DNA from: a virus
IMG/VR virus record: IMGVR_UViG_3300021364_002105
Coordinates: 1 to 32,792 of that record
Reading direction: 5' to 3' (one strand)
DNA: 32,792 nucleotides
A program made the position numbers and the translations under genes. Shown here piece after piece: positions 1 through 5,860 of this stretch. The notes under the pieces are model-generated. The model had not been told where the DNA came from. It saw only the letters and a program-made list of their open reading frames with translations, and did no database searches. Every line of letters begins with the position of its first letter. Positions within the stretch are counted from its first letter, which is position 1.

Positions 1-120
1 ATAGAAATAACCATTGCTACAGGTAATTCATTTACTTTAGAAACAGATACACCATCATGGCAAGGAGTAATCATAGGAAATGATGGTGATGCGATTGATA
101 TAAGAATTAAACAATTATAA
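1..120 (+). CDS. 3' end of an unidentified protein (partial)
   Basis: An open frame enters from the left edge and stops with TAA at 118-120, giving the last 39 residues of a protein. The visible tail alternates Thr/Ile with Gly, Asp and Asn and ends in IKQL, which suits a beta-rich secreted or structural protein. It is too short to assign. The curlin-like gene starts 8 nt downstream on the same strand, so the two may belong to one cluster. The start and most of the protein lie outside the window. Confidence 0.6.
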   Translation: MEITIATGNSFTLETDTPSWQGVIIGNDGDAIDIRIKQL

Positions 121-123
121 ATA
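116..123 (+). promoter_or_regulatory. T4-type late promoter box before the curlin-like gene
   Basis: TATAAATA, the T4 late promoter consensus, overlaps the stop codon of the preceding frame and ends 5 nt before the ATG at 129. No Shine-Dalgarno sequence lies between box and ATG. The same box at the same distance precedes gp25 (19765-19772). If used, transcription would start at or beside the ATG. In an AT-rich genome one such box can occur by chance. Confidence 0.4.
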
Positions 124-128
124 ATATT

Positions 129-809
129 ATGTGGAAAAAAATTAAACAACAATTCTTTAAATATTGGATAATGCCTTGGGCACCATTTATGTTGCTTATA
201 GCACCGATATTCGCAGATGATAATCATGTTCATGTGGAACAAGTAAGCTCAGGTGATGATATGAGCCTCAGCGTAACACAAATAGGTTATGATAATGAGA
301 TAAGATTCTCATTTGACCACGCCTCAAATACATTCTCTTTTGAACAAAATGGTTCAGGCAACTATATTGGTTGGGTTTCATATTGGGGTTCAGGTAAAAG
401 TTGGGGTGGAGATGTAGATGGTACAGGTAATACTGAAAGCGTACTTCAATATGATGGTGCAACTTATGGTAGACATATATGGGGAAATGATAATACAGTG
501 AATGTATACCAAAGCGGAACACATACATTTAATTTAGATTTACATGCAGATGATACGGAACTAGACTTATGGCAAGAAGGCACAGGTTCTCATTATGCAC
601 AACAATATTTTTATGGAACAGCTGATGGTTCAACCGTTGACTTAATGCAAAAAGGTAATGCAAATCATAATGCTCAAGTGACATTAGATGGTAGTGAACC
701 AACAACATTAAACTTATTACAACAAGGCGGAACTAATCAATCATATTCTATTACAAATACATGTTATACTGTCGGCGGTTGTACAGTTAATGTTACTCAA
801 GGTAATTAA
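129..809 (+). CDS. Secreted curlin-repeat (CsgA/CsgB-like) protein
   Basis: The 226-residue protein begins with a basic stretch and a hydrophobic core (about residues 11-29, ending PIFA before DD), which reads as a Sec signal peptide. The mature part is made of strand-turn repeats carrying the curlin signature Q-x-G followed by Asn or His: VTQIG near 51, FEQNG near 73, VYQSG near 128, LWQEG near 149, LMQKG near 174, LLQQG near 198 and VTQGN at the C-terminus. The region around 80-125 is Gly/Trp-rich and less regular, and two Cys lie near 212 and 218. Curlins form extracellular amyloid fibres, and pelagimyophages are reported to carry curli-like clusters of unknown function. Its stop overlaps the cyclase ATG by 1 nt (TAATG), so the two are probably co-translated. 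Curlin architecture is clear; an adhesive, receptor-blocking or lytic role is open. Confidence 0.72.
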   Translation: MWKKIKQQFFKYWIMPWAPFMLLIAPIFADDNHVHVEQVSSGDDMSLSVTQIGYDNEIRFSFDHASNTFSFEQNGSGNYIGWVSYWGSGKSWGGDVDGTGNTESVLQYDGATYGRHIWGNDNTVNVYQSGTHTFNLDLHADDTELDLWQEGTGSHYAQQYFYGTADGSTVDLMQKGNANHNAQVTLDGSEPTTLNLLQQGGTNQSYSITNTCYTVGGCTVNVTQGN

Positions 810-2641
810 TGAAATATATAACGTCCATCTGGACAACAATAGCTTTAGTTTTTCTCATGGTTTGTATGAGAATAGCAGACCCTTCTTTATTAGAGCAAAC
901 AAGATTAAATGTATTTGATACATTAATTAAAACACTTCCTGAAGAACAATCCAACGAAATAGTATTACTCAATATAGGAGAGGAATCCCTAGAAGAGTTA
1001 GGACAGTTTCCTTGGCCTAGACAATACTATGCTCAAATGATAGCTGATTTGAGAAACAAAAATGCAGGTATGATAGGGTTTACTATTATGTTTCCAGAAG
1101 CAGATAGGTTTGGTGGTGATGAAGTATTTGCATCTTGGATAAAAGATAATGGTATTATATTAACACAAACAGCAGATGAATATGGTAGAAGTGATTCTGC
1201 TCCTTATGTTGGATATGCTACATTTGGTACCTCAGATCCTCTCGATTTTATTTACAAATATAAAGGATTAGTTACTAATATACCTGATATAGAATCAGGT
1301 GCATGGGGCCATGGGTTATCTAATGGTGCTCCAGAAGTGGATAATATAACAAGAAGAATACCGCTTATTTCTAATGTTAATGGTCAATTATATCCATCAT
1401 TTGCTTTAGAAACAATTAGAGTTTTAAATGATAAACCATCTTATACTATTAAATCAAATGAAGCTGGAATTGAAAGTATTGTATTAAGACCCTATGAAAT
1501 ACCTACAGATGCTGATGGTTCTATATGGTTAAAATGGAATACAAAATTTGAAGAAATAGAGTATATTAATAATCTATCAGATGTTACGGATTTAAAAGGC
1601 AAAACAGTTTTGGTCGGTGTGACCGCTAGAGGTTTGAGTCTACAAGTACCTACTCCTGGCGGATTAAAGTATCCCCATCAATTACAAGCGACAACTCTAC
1701 AGACGATTCTTTCTGAGAATCCAATCTCTCGGCCTCAGTACGCAACTCCTGTAGAATTGATTGTATCAACTCTGCTTGCTCTGCTTCTGGTTCTTTTGGT
1801 ATATCGTGCACCAATCTGGGTTTCTTTTGCAACCTTTCTGGTTCTTGTCGCCGGGACAGGCGGACTCGTGTATTATATCTGGAATAAATTTTTTATACTC
1901 CTCGACCTTAGTTATTCACTAATATTATATATAATAACTTATCTCTCAAGCGCACTGAATAATTTCTATAAGCAATTTATGTTACGACAACAGATTAAGA
2001 AACAGTTTGAGACTTATTTAGATCCTAGACAAGTTATGTTATTACAGAAAGACCCATCATTATTAAAGCTTGGTGGGGAAAGAAAAGAGATGACATTCCT
2101 ATTTATGGATATAGTAGGGTTTACTCCAATATCAGAACATTATAAAAACAATAATGACCCAGAAGGGTTGGTAGAGATTATAAATAATTATTTAGATACT
2201 ATGACTAAAATCATTCTTAAGAATGGTGGTACCATAGATAAATATATGGGTGATTGTATTATGGCATTTTGGAATGCACCATTGCCGTGTGATAATCATG
2301 CAGACTTGGCTGTAAAAACAGCATATGAAATAGTAGAGGCAGCAGATGTACTTATTGCAGAATTGGAAGAAAAAGGTTTACCTAGGATTGATGTTGGCAT
2401 TGGTATCAACACCGGCGACTGCATCGTCGGAAACATGGGCTCAGAATCTCGATTTGACTATTCCGTCATTGGAGATGCCGTCAACCTGGCAGCTAGACTC
2501 GAAGGCCAAACAAGAAATTATGATGGGGTTCGAGTGTTGTTATCACAGTTCACTGCTGGAAAGTGTACGGAGAGAAGCTTCACTAAAGTCGATAGAATAC
2601 AAGTCAAAGGTAAATCTGAGCTCATTACAATTTTCAAATAG
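809..2641 (+). CDS. Membrane CHASE2-domain class III adenylate cyclase
   Basis: This 610-residue protein has an N-terminal membrane anchor (about 6-21), a CHASE2-type extracytoplasmic sensor (about 30-310), three closely packed membrane helices (about 313-380) and a C-terminal class III nucleotide cyclase domain (about 425-610). The catalytic residues are present: metal-binding Asp434 in FLFMDIVGFT and Asp482 in KYMGD, purine-contact Lys478, and transition-state Asn559 and Arg563 in VNLAAR. The second base-contact position (Ser552) is Asp in mammalian-type enzymes and usually Thr in bacterial IIIb enzymes, so ATP is the likely substrate but this is inference. It should make cAMP on the cytoplasmic side. 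It is coupled to the curlin gene by a 1-nt overlap. Codon use is uneven: about 1600-1870 and 2395-2510 are richer in GC and use CTG/CTT and C-ending codons, unlike the rest. Such an enzyme is unexpected in a lytic phage. Confidence 0.88.
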   Translation: MKYITSIWTTIALVFLMVCMRIADPSLLEQTRLNVFDTLIKTLPEEQSNEIVLLNIGEESLEELGQFPWPRQYYAQMIADLRNKNAGMIGFTIMFPEADRFGGDEVFASWIKDNGIILTQTADEYGRSDSAPYVGYATFGTSDPLDFIYKYKGLVTNIPDIESGAWGHGLSNGAPEVDNITRRIPLISNVNGQLYPSFALETIRVLNDKPSYTIKSNEAGIESIVLRPYEIPTDADGSIWLKWNTKFEEIEYINNLSDVTDLKGKTVLVGVTARGLSLQVPTPGGLKYPHQLQATTLQTILSENPISRPQYATPVELIVSTLLALLLVLLVYRAPIWVSFATFLVLVAGTGGLVYYIWNKFFILLDLSYSLILYIITYLSSALNNFYKQFMLRQQIKKQFETYLDPRQVMLLQKDPSLLKLGGERKEMTFLFMDIVGFTPISEHYKNNNDPEGLVEIINNYLDTMTKIILKNGGTIDKYMGDCIMAFWNAPLPCDNHADLAVKTAYEIVEAADVLIAELEEKGLPRIDVGIGINTGDCIVGNMGSESRFDYSVIGDAVNLAARLEGQTRNYDGVRVLLSQFTAGKCTERSFTKVDRIQVKGKSELITIFK

Positions 2642-2915
2642 ATATCCTCAAGAAGAACTCTACTATTTTTGGGCAATCAATGCTATCGATGTATGGACCA
2701 CAAATCGTGGTTTAAAAGATCCAAGAATTTATGAAGTAAATCCAATTGTTGGTAAAGATCCTCACCTAGATAGATTAATACTATTTAAACTAGTGTGGGG
2801 TAATTTAATAATCCATACATACGAAAGAGATAACTTAGTATTTCCTAATACATTAATTACTATGGCTGTTATTAATAACTTTATTGTATTAGAAGAAAAC
2901 GGCCTTATATTCTAA
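2346..2915 (+). CDS. Signal-peptide protein with DUF5658-like C-terminus, overlapping the cyclase gene
   Basis: The frame is open for 189 codons, and the first ~98 lie in the +1 frame inside the cyclase gene. The start ATG has an AGAGG sequence 6 nt upstream. Residues 8-26 form a textbook signal peptide: KKK, then VYLGLMLALV, then STPATA before SS. The C-terminal half (about 105-189) has a hydrophobic region and the pattern D-x-W-T-T...E-x-N-P (115-133) typical of small DUF5658-type membrane proteins. No in-frame ATG, GTG or TTG lies between 2641 and that motif, so a start inside the cyclase gene, or some other recoding event such as +1 slippage at the cyclase stop, is needed to make the C-terminal half. 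The C-terminal half is convincingly coding; the N-terminal overlap is the less certain part. Confidence 0.6.
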   Translation: MYLLQNWKKKVYLGLMLALVSTPATASSETWAQNLDLTIPSLEMPSTWQLDSKAKQEIMMGFECCYHSSLLESVRREASLKSIEYKSKVNLSSLQFSNRYPQEELYYFWAINAIDVWTTNRGLKDPRIYEVNPIVGKDPHLDRLILFKLVWGNLIIHTYERDNLVFPNTLITMAVINNFIVLEENGLIF

Positions 2916-2932
2916 AAAAGTCACACTTTTTT
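2914..2932 (+). terminator. Weak hairpin terminator candidate
   Basis: AAAAAAGT, a 3-nt CAC loop, then ACTTTTTT gives an 8-bp A/T-dominated stem ending in T residues, directly after the stop codon of the signal-peptide protein and before promoter P1. The stem is weak, so efficiency is doubtful. Confidence 0.35.
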
Positions 2933-2943
2933 CATTTTAGCTA

Positions 2944-2972
2944 TTTACATTTGCTCTTGACTATGGTATAAT
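2944..2972 (+). promoter_or_regulatory. Sigma70-type promoter P1 (tRNA-Glu)
   Basis: TTTACA (2944-2949), a 17-nt spacer and TATAAT (2967-2972), with TGG directly before the -10 making an extended -10. The block TTAGCTATTTACAT around the -35 recurs at P2 and P3. The tRNA starts 41 nt after the -10, so this is probably its promoter and an early promoter read by host polymerase. Confidence 0.78.
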
Positions 2973-3013
2973 AGACCATATATTGATGATAAAGATGATT
3001 AATAAATTAACCC

Positions 3014-3088
3014 GACCCCTTCGTCTAGTGGTTAGGACACTGGGTTTTCATCCCAGCAACAGGAGTTCGAATCTCCTAGGGGTCACCA
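3014..3088 (+). tRNA. tRNA-Glu (anticodon TTC)
   Basis: A full cloverleaf can be drawn. The acceptor stem is GACCCCT with AGGGGTC. The D arm contains TAGTGGTTAGG. The anticodon stem CTGGG/CCCAG encloses TTTTCAT with anticodon TTC. The T stem AGGAG/CTCCT encloses TTCGAAT. The CCA end (3086-3088) is encoded. It reads GAA and GAG, abundant codons in this AT-rich genome. It lies between promoter P1 and the 11-nt repeats. Confidence 0.95.
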
Positions 3089-3090
3089 AT

Positions 3091-3133
3091 TGTTACAATT
3101 CTGTTACAATTCTGTTACAATTGTGTAACAATT
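3091..3133 (+). repeat. Four tandem 11-nt repeats, the last allowing a hairpin
   Basis: Three copies of TGTTACAATT begin at 3091, 3102 and 3113, an exact 11-nt period. A fourth variant at 3124 reads TGTAACAATT. The variant is the reverse complement of the first seven bases, so TGTTACA (3113-3119) can pair with TGTAACA (3124-3130) across a 4-nt loop, or 3088-3097 can pair with 3124-3133. It follows the tRNA and ends 12 nt before the -35 of P2. It could be an operator array, a processing signal or a weak tRNA terminator. Confidence 0.7.
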
Positions 3134-3145
3134 TCACTTTAGCTA

Positions 3146-3174
3146 TTTACATAAGAGCAAAACTATGGTATAAT
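3146..3174 (+). promoter_or_regulatory. Sigma70-type promoter P2 (small-gene cluster)
   Basis: TTTACA (3146-3151), a 17-nt spacer and TATAAT (3169-3174) preceded by TGG. It shares TTTAGCTATTTACAT and CTATGGTATAAT with P1. The first gene starts 32 nt after the -10, with AAGGAG in its leader. It probably drives the chain of small genes to about 4861. Confidence 0.78.
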
Positions 3175-3206
3175 GGTTATATAATTTGATGATAAGGAGT
3201 AATAAT

Positions 3207-3527
3207 ATGAAAAATTATAATGTGATAGTAAAGGCCAAATCTTCTGAGAAAGGTACTTTTGATAAAAATAAAATTAAAGATTTCTTAAAAAATGAATTAG
3301 GATATTCTTTCTCACCTGTAAAAGGTTCTGATAATGCGTTTTGGATAAACGGTCAAACTGTTGATAATACATTTCATGAATTCATGAGTGGTTCTAAATA
3401 CTACAAACTAGTAGTTAATACTAGAGATTTTGGTATTGCAGCTAGTGGTGATTTCAATGCTTTCGCAATGGCATCTGAAATTAAAGATGGTATGTATAAA
3501 CATCATGTTGCACAGGAGGCTAAATAA
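3207..3527 (+). CDS. Unidentified 106-residue early protein
   Basis: The ATG at 3207 is chosen over one at 3186 because AAGGAG lies 8 nt before it and inside the longer frame. The product is small, mixed alpha/beta in appearance and basic near the N-terminus, with no signal peptide or membrane segment. I recognise no family. It is the first gene after promoter P2, and its TAA overlaps the next ATG by 1 nt, so the genes are probably translationally coupled. Genes in this position in T4-like phages are often host-takeover genes, but nothing here shows a specific role. Confidence 0.7.
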   Translation: MKNYNVIVKAKSSEKGTFDKNKIKDFLKNELGYSFSPVKGSDNAFWINGQTVDNTFHEFMSGSKYYKLVVNTRDFGIAASGDFNAFAMASEIKDGMYKHHVAQEAK

Positions 3528-3952
3528 TGGAAACAATTCAATTTATCCCAACTGAACACAGTGGCTTTGCTACTGGCACATCAAGACAAGGTTATATGGA
3601 AAGTGTAACCACAGATCAATTAATCGAAATGTTTGGCGATCCAATTTATTACGCACCTAATGAAATGGGTGGTAAAGTTACTATGGAATGGGTTGTAAAA
3701 ACACAAAGAACAAATAGTGATGGAGAAACTGAATACGGAGTATTCACTCTCTATGATTGGAAAGGTTCAAGACCATGGCAGAATGACCATGAATGGACAG
3801 TAAATATTGGTGGTGGTTCCATCGATGATTATTGGAATGCACTTGATGCATTCAGAATATTTGATAAAACAGATATCAGATACACACAAGACAAAGCATG
3901 TATGGCACATGCTGTTTTACATGATTTAAATTTTGATAAGGAGGCTGTATAA
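3527..3952 (+). CDS. Unidentified 141-residue early protein
   Basis: This acidic, Trp- and Tyr-rich soluble protein contains MFGDPIYYAP near 36, GVFTLYDWKGSRPW near 71 and WTVNIGGG near 90. No membrane segment or catalytic motif is recognised. An AGGAGG sits a few bases before its ATG inside the end of the previous gene, and the stop overlaps the next ATG by 1 nt. The strong ribosome sites and tight packing support a real gene. Function unknown. Confidence 0.72.
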   Translation: METIQFIPTEHSGFATGTSRQGYMESVTTDQLIEMFGDPIYYAPNEMGGKVTMEWVVKTQRTNSDGETEYGVFTLYDWKGSRPWQNDHEWTVNIGGGSIDDYWNALDAFRIFDKTDIRYTQDKACMAHAVLHDLNFDKEAV

Positions 3953-4128
3953 TGTATATGCATTTTGAACATATAGCAACAAGGATTCCATTGACTGTTA
4001 GATTAACATTCAAGGAAAGATTATTAATTTTTTTCGGCTATGAAGGTAGAGTTGTTGACTCAGTAATGAGTAAGAACAATATTTTTGATGCTGATTATTT
4101 TTATGATGGAGTAAGTAATGGGAAATAA
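3952..4128 (+). CDS. Unidentified 58-residue protein
   Basis: A short frame from ATG 3952 to TAA 4126-4128, preceded by AAGGAGG, one of the best ribosome sites in the cluster. It fills an otherwise empty gap between two well-supported genes, overlapping the first by 1 nt and the next by 11 nt. The product begins MYMHFEH, has a basic middle and a hydrophobic LLIFFG patch, and an acidic aromatic tail. No family is recognised. Confidence 0.6.
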   Translation: MYMHFEHIATRIPLTVRLTFKERLLIFFGYEGRVVDSVMSKNNIFDADYFYDGVSNGK

Positions 4129-4408
4129 TTTTAAAGAATGGAAAGAAGCACTATTGGCTGAAAAGAAAAAGTATGATGAAGAGCAGGAGTTTAAAGCGAC
4201 TGTAAAAAGAGTATATAGTAGGCCTAAGGTTAATTATAATAAACTATCAGCATCTATGAAAAAGAGTGCTCATCTAAATGCTAATGGATTGGATTTACAT
4301 AAAGATGAGAACAGACACTATTCAAAAGAAAACACTGAAAGGTGGATGGAAAGTACATCTTATATGGAATCATATAATGCTATGAAGGAGCAAGACTCAT
4401 GGGATTAG
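4118..4408 (+). CDS. Unidentified 96-residue charged protein
   Basis: A highly charged, Lys/Glu-rich, probably largely helical soluble protein. The N-terminal ~30 residues look like a charged helix; the C-terminal part is rich in Ser, Tyr and Met. Its start overlaps the end of the 58-residue gene, with GGAG 6 nt upstream. Its end overlaps the next small membrane gene by 10 nt. No domain recognised. Confidence 0.62.
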   Translation: MGNNFKEWKEALLAEKKKYDEEQEFKATVKRVYSRPKVNYNKLSASMKKSAHLNANGLDLHKDENRHYSKENTERWMESTSYMESYNAMKEQDSWD

Positions 4409-4488
4409 TTATTGAATGGTTATGGATATTAGGTGGTTGTGCATTTACAGCTGCCGTTTGTTACGGAGTATGGGTATGGGTAAGATAA
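4399..4488 (+). CDS. 29-residue single-helix membrane microprotein
   Basis: ATG 4399 is preceded by AAGGAG with 8-nt spacing, and the frame runs 29 codons. Nearly the whole product is one hydrophobic helix (WLWILGGCAFTAAV then YGVWVWV) with a single terminal Arg. It overlaps the genes on both sides, as its neighbours also do. The ribosome site and the clean membrane helix argue that it is expressed. Function unknown; small inner-membrane proteins are common in phage early regions. Confidence 0.5.
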   Translation: MGLVIEWLWILGGCAFTAAVCYGVWVWVR

Positions 4489-4601
4489 GACAAATATTTA
4501 GAAAAATGATTGACAGATTGATAGAGAAGTCATGGCAACGTCAAGCAGACAAACTGTTTATGAAACATCAAGTTCATACAAGAGATGGAGATAACACATG
4601 A
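4476..4601 (+). CDS. Unidentified 41-residue basic protein
   Basis: ATG 4476 is preferred because GGAG (4465-4468) lies 7 nt upstream; 4470 is also in frame but too close. The product is a strongly basic helix with repeated Arg, Lys and Gln, which could bind nucleic acid or a membrane surface. It overlaps the microprotein before it by 13 nt and the next gene through ATGA. No family is recognised. Confidence 0.45.
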   Translation: MGKIRQIFRKMIDRLIEKSWQRQADKLFMKHQVHTRDGDNT

Positions 4602-4861
4602 CAGAATTTAAGAATGCTGTAGAAAGACAAAAGAAATTACTTGAGGCAGAAGTATGGGCCGATGGTATAGCAGGGATTCATGCTTTTGATACTAGAAAAG
4701 TTACGATGGCATATGACAATCATTTAGACGATGGACATGTCGTAGATACTACCTTTAATGATGGTAGGATAGAGAGAAGAATAGATGGTAAGTTAATTCG
4801 TATTCTTGGTGAAAAGCTTGAAGGCGATGAACTTATAGATAAGTATTTAAGATTAACTTAA
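4598..4861 (+). CDS. Unidentified 87-residue protein
   Basis: Starts within an ATGA overlap and ends just before promoter P3. It has a helical, charged N-terminus and a beta-like middle (DGHVVDTTFNDGRIERRIDG). It is soluble and has no recognised family. It is the last gene of the P2-driven chain; no hairpin terminator follows, so transcription may continue into the next set. Confidence 0.65.
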   Translation: MTEFKNAVERQKKLLEAEVWADGIAGIHAFDTRKVTMAYDNHLDDGHVVDTTFNDGRIERRIDGKLIRILGEKLEGDELIDKYLRLT

Positions 4862-4869
4862 ATTAGCTA

Positions 4870-4898
4870 TTTACATTTATTAAAAAGTGTGGTATAAT
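4870..4898 (+). promoter_or_regulatory. Sigma70-type promoter P3
   Basis: TTTACA (4870-4875), 17-nt spacer and TATAAT (4893-4898) preceded by TGTGG. The block TTAGCTATTTACAT matches P1 and P2. Two more overlapping TATAAT hexamers follow at 4898 and 4903. The next ATG (4912) is only 13 nt after the first -10, leaving almost no leader. Confidence 0.75.
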
Positions 4899-4911
4899 AT
4901 AATATAATATT

Positions 4912-5268
4912 ATGGGAATGACTAGTTTTTATATGGGATCACTTAGATATGGTCCTACAGGAAAAAGAAGAAAGAATCATTTTGCTAATGCTTCTAAGAA
5001 AAAGCCAATTGAGTTTAAACCAATGGAAAAAAAATCAAATACATTGGATAAACTCAGAGCTGAACAAGCTAAGCAATATAAATCACTTATGGAAGAAGCT
5101 ATCAAAAATGGTACATTCATGGGTGATGATGGTGGTATGAGAAAAAAAGAATCACCAAAGTATACAGGTACATTGGTAAAAGGTATTGCCACTATGCACA
5201 AGAGTAATGCTGTACCTGTTATCAGTCAACAAGAGGCTGAAGATATATCAAAAATGAGGAGAGGTTAG
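4912..5268 (+). CDS. Unidentified 118-residue basic protein, possibly leaderless
   Basis: A Lys-rich soluble protein. The N-terminus has MGSLRYGPTGKRRK, the middle a charged helix (about 40-65), and the C-terminus a less ordered basic stretch. The basic charge suggests contact with nucleic acid, but no domain is recognised. It begins 13 nt after the -10 of P3 without a Shine-Dalgarno sequence, so the mRNA may have almost no 5' leader; a second ATG lies at 4918. Its stop overlaps the GTG of the next frame by 1 nt. Confidence 0.65.
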   Translation: MGMTSFYMGSLRYGPTGKRRKNHFANASKKKPIEFKPMEKKSNTLDKLRAEQAKQYKSLMEEAIKNGTFMGDDGGMRKKESPKYTGTLVKGIATMHKSNAVPVISQQEAEDISKMRRG

Positions 5269-5381
5269 TGGACGGATTTTTTAATTTTTTAGGAAAGATT
5301 GCAGAATCATTAGGTAAGATAGCAATATCAATAGTGATTTGTGGAACTATTTTAATTTTATTTGGGAAGGTAAATATATGA
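5268..5381 (+). CDS. 37-residue single-helix membrane microprotein (GTG start)
   Basis: GTG 5268 overlaps the preceding TAG by 1 nt and follows GAGGAG with 6-nt spacing. The product starts VDGFFNFLGK, has an amphipathic stretch and one membrane helix (about 19-34, IAISIVICGTILILFG). It ends in an ATGA overlap with the next gene. Packing and ribosome site support it; function unknown. Confidence 0.5.
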   Translation: MDGFFNFLGKIAESLGKIAISIVICGTILILFGKVNI

Positions 5382-5584
5382 AAGGAAATGGTATTGATTG
5401 GTTTAAAGCATCAACTTGGCTTATTATTTTAACATTTTGTTTTGGATTTTGGGGATTACTAACTTATTTAGGTTGGATTGAAGAATTCTTTGGATTTATA
5501 CTCTTATGTGCAACAGGTTATTTTGCTTACATGAGTGCTATATTAGTAGATGAACAAAAAAGAGCTGGGAGAAAAGATGACTAA
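5378..5584 (+). CDS. Small two-helix membrane protein
   Basis: The ATG at 5378 is chosen because GGGAAGG lies 7 nt upstream and it makes an ATGA overlap; an in-frame extension to 5339 would need a GTG with no ribosome site. The 68-residue product has two membrane helices (about 11-30 and 35-55) and a charged tail (DEQKRAGRKDD). No family is recognised. It sits directly after another membrane microprotein, so the two could act together at the inner membrane. Confidence 0.62.
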   Translation: MKGNGIDWFKASTWLIILTFCFGFWGLLTYLGWIEEFFGFILLCATGYFAYMSAILVDEQKRAGRKDD

Positions 5585-5792
5585 GTTTGAAAAAAAGTAT
5601 ACATATAACTACTTGAGTACTTATATGAGAGATAGCTTAAGAGCAGAAGTATTTAAAAGATCAGATGGAGTGTACGGAATCGAAATGTACAAAGATGGAA
5701 CTTTGTTAAAGAGAGAACCGTATGAGGATAAAAGCGAGGCATGGGCAGAGAGCGCAGCCGAGAATTATGTTGATGGTATAAAGATTATATAA
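5577..5792 (+). CDS. Unidentified 71-residue protein
   Basis: ATG 5577 follows GGGAGAAAAG and overlaps the previous gene by 8 nt; the longer frame from 5550 lies deeper in that gene. The product is a soluble alpha/beta-looking protein with a beta hairpin (VYGIEMYKDGTLLKREPY) followed by a helix rich in Ala, Glu and Ser. No family is recognised. It is the last gene before the hairpin at 5799-5841. Confidence 0.62.
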   Translation: MTKFEKKYTYNYLSTYMRDSLRAEVFKRSDGVYGIEMYKDGTLLKREPYEDKSEAWAESAAENYVDGIKII

Positions 5793-5798
5793 TATGCT

Positions 5799-5850
5799 GG
5801 GTCCGGTGATCATCAACTCCTTATCATCAACCACTGGACCCCATATTTTT
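5799..5850 (+). terminator. Hairpin: terminator and possible SD-masking pseudoknot
   Basis: GGGTCCGGTG (5799-5808) pairs with CACTGGACCC (5832-5841), 10 bp with one G-U, followed closely by TTTTT (5846-5850), as in an intrinsic terminator. The 23-nt loop is unusually long and contains ATCATCAAC twice. Its centre CTCCTTA (5817-5823) is perfectly complementary to TAAGGAG (5850-5856), the ribosome site of the next gene, so a pseudoknot covering that site is possible. Confidence 0.65.
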
Positions 5851-5860
5851 AAGGAGCATT

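Noticed and set aside
268-528. His/Tyr-rich minus-strand frame opposite the curlin-like gene
   Set aside because: Composition is an antisense artefact of the repeat codons; the plus frame has a signal peptide and curlin repeats.
1650-1832. 60-codon minus-strand frame opposite the cyclase membrane helices
   Set aside because: A charged product is expected when hydrophobic Leu codons are read backwards; no ribosome site or promoter, and it is isolated on the wrong strand.
2600-2645. In-frame or frameshift fusion of the cyclase to the DUF5658-like protein
   Set aside because: It would need a +1 shift at AAA TAG with no known stimulator; an independent start at 2346 with ribosome site and signal peptide explains the downstream frame better, though not ruled out.
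2983-3189. 68-codon frame covering the tRNA and repeats
   Set aside because: It reads through a complete tRNA-Glu and tandem repeats; these explain the sequence, and the product has no protein-like pattern.
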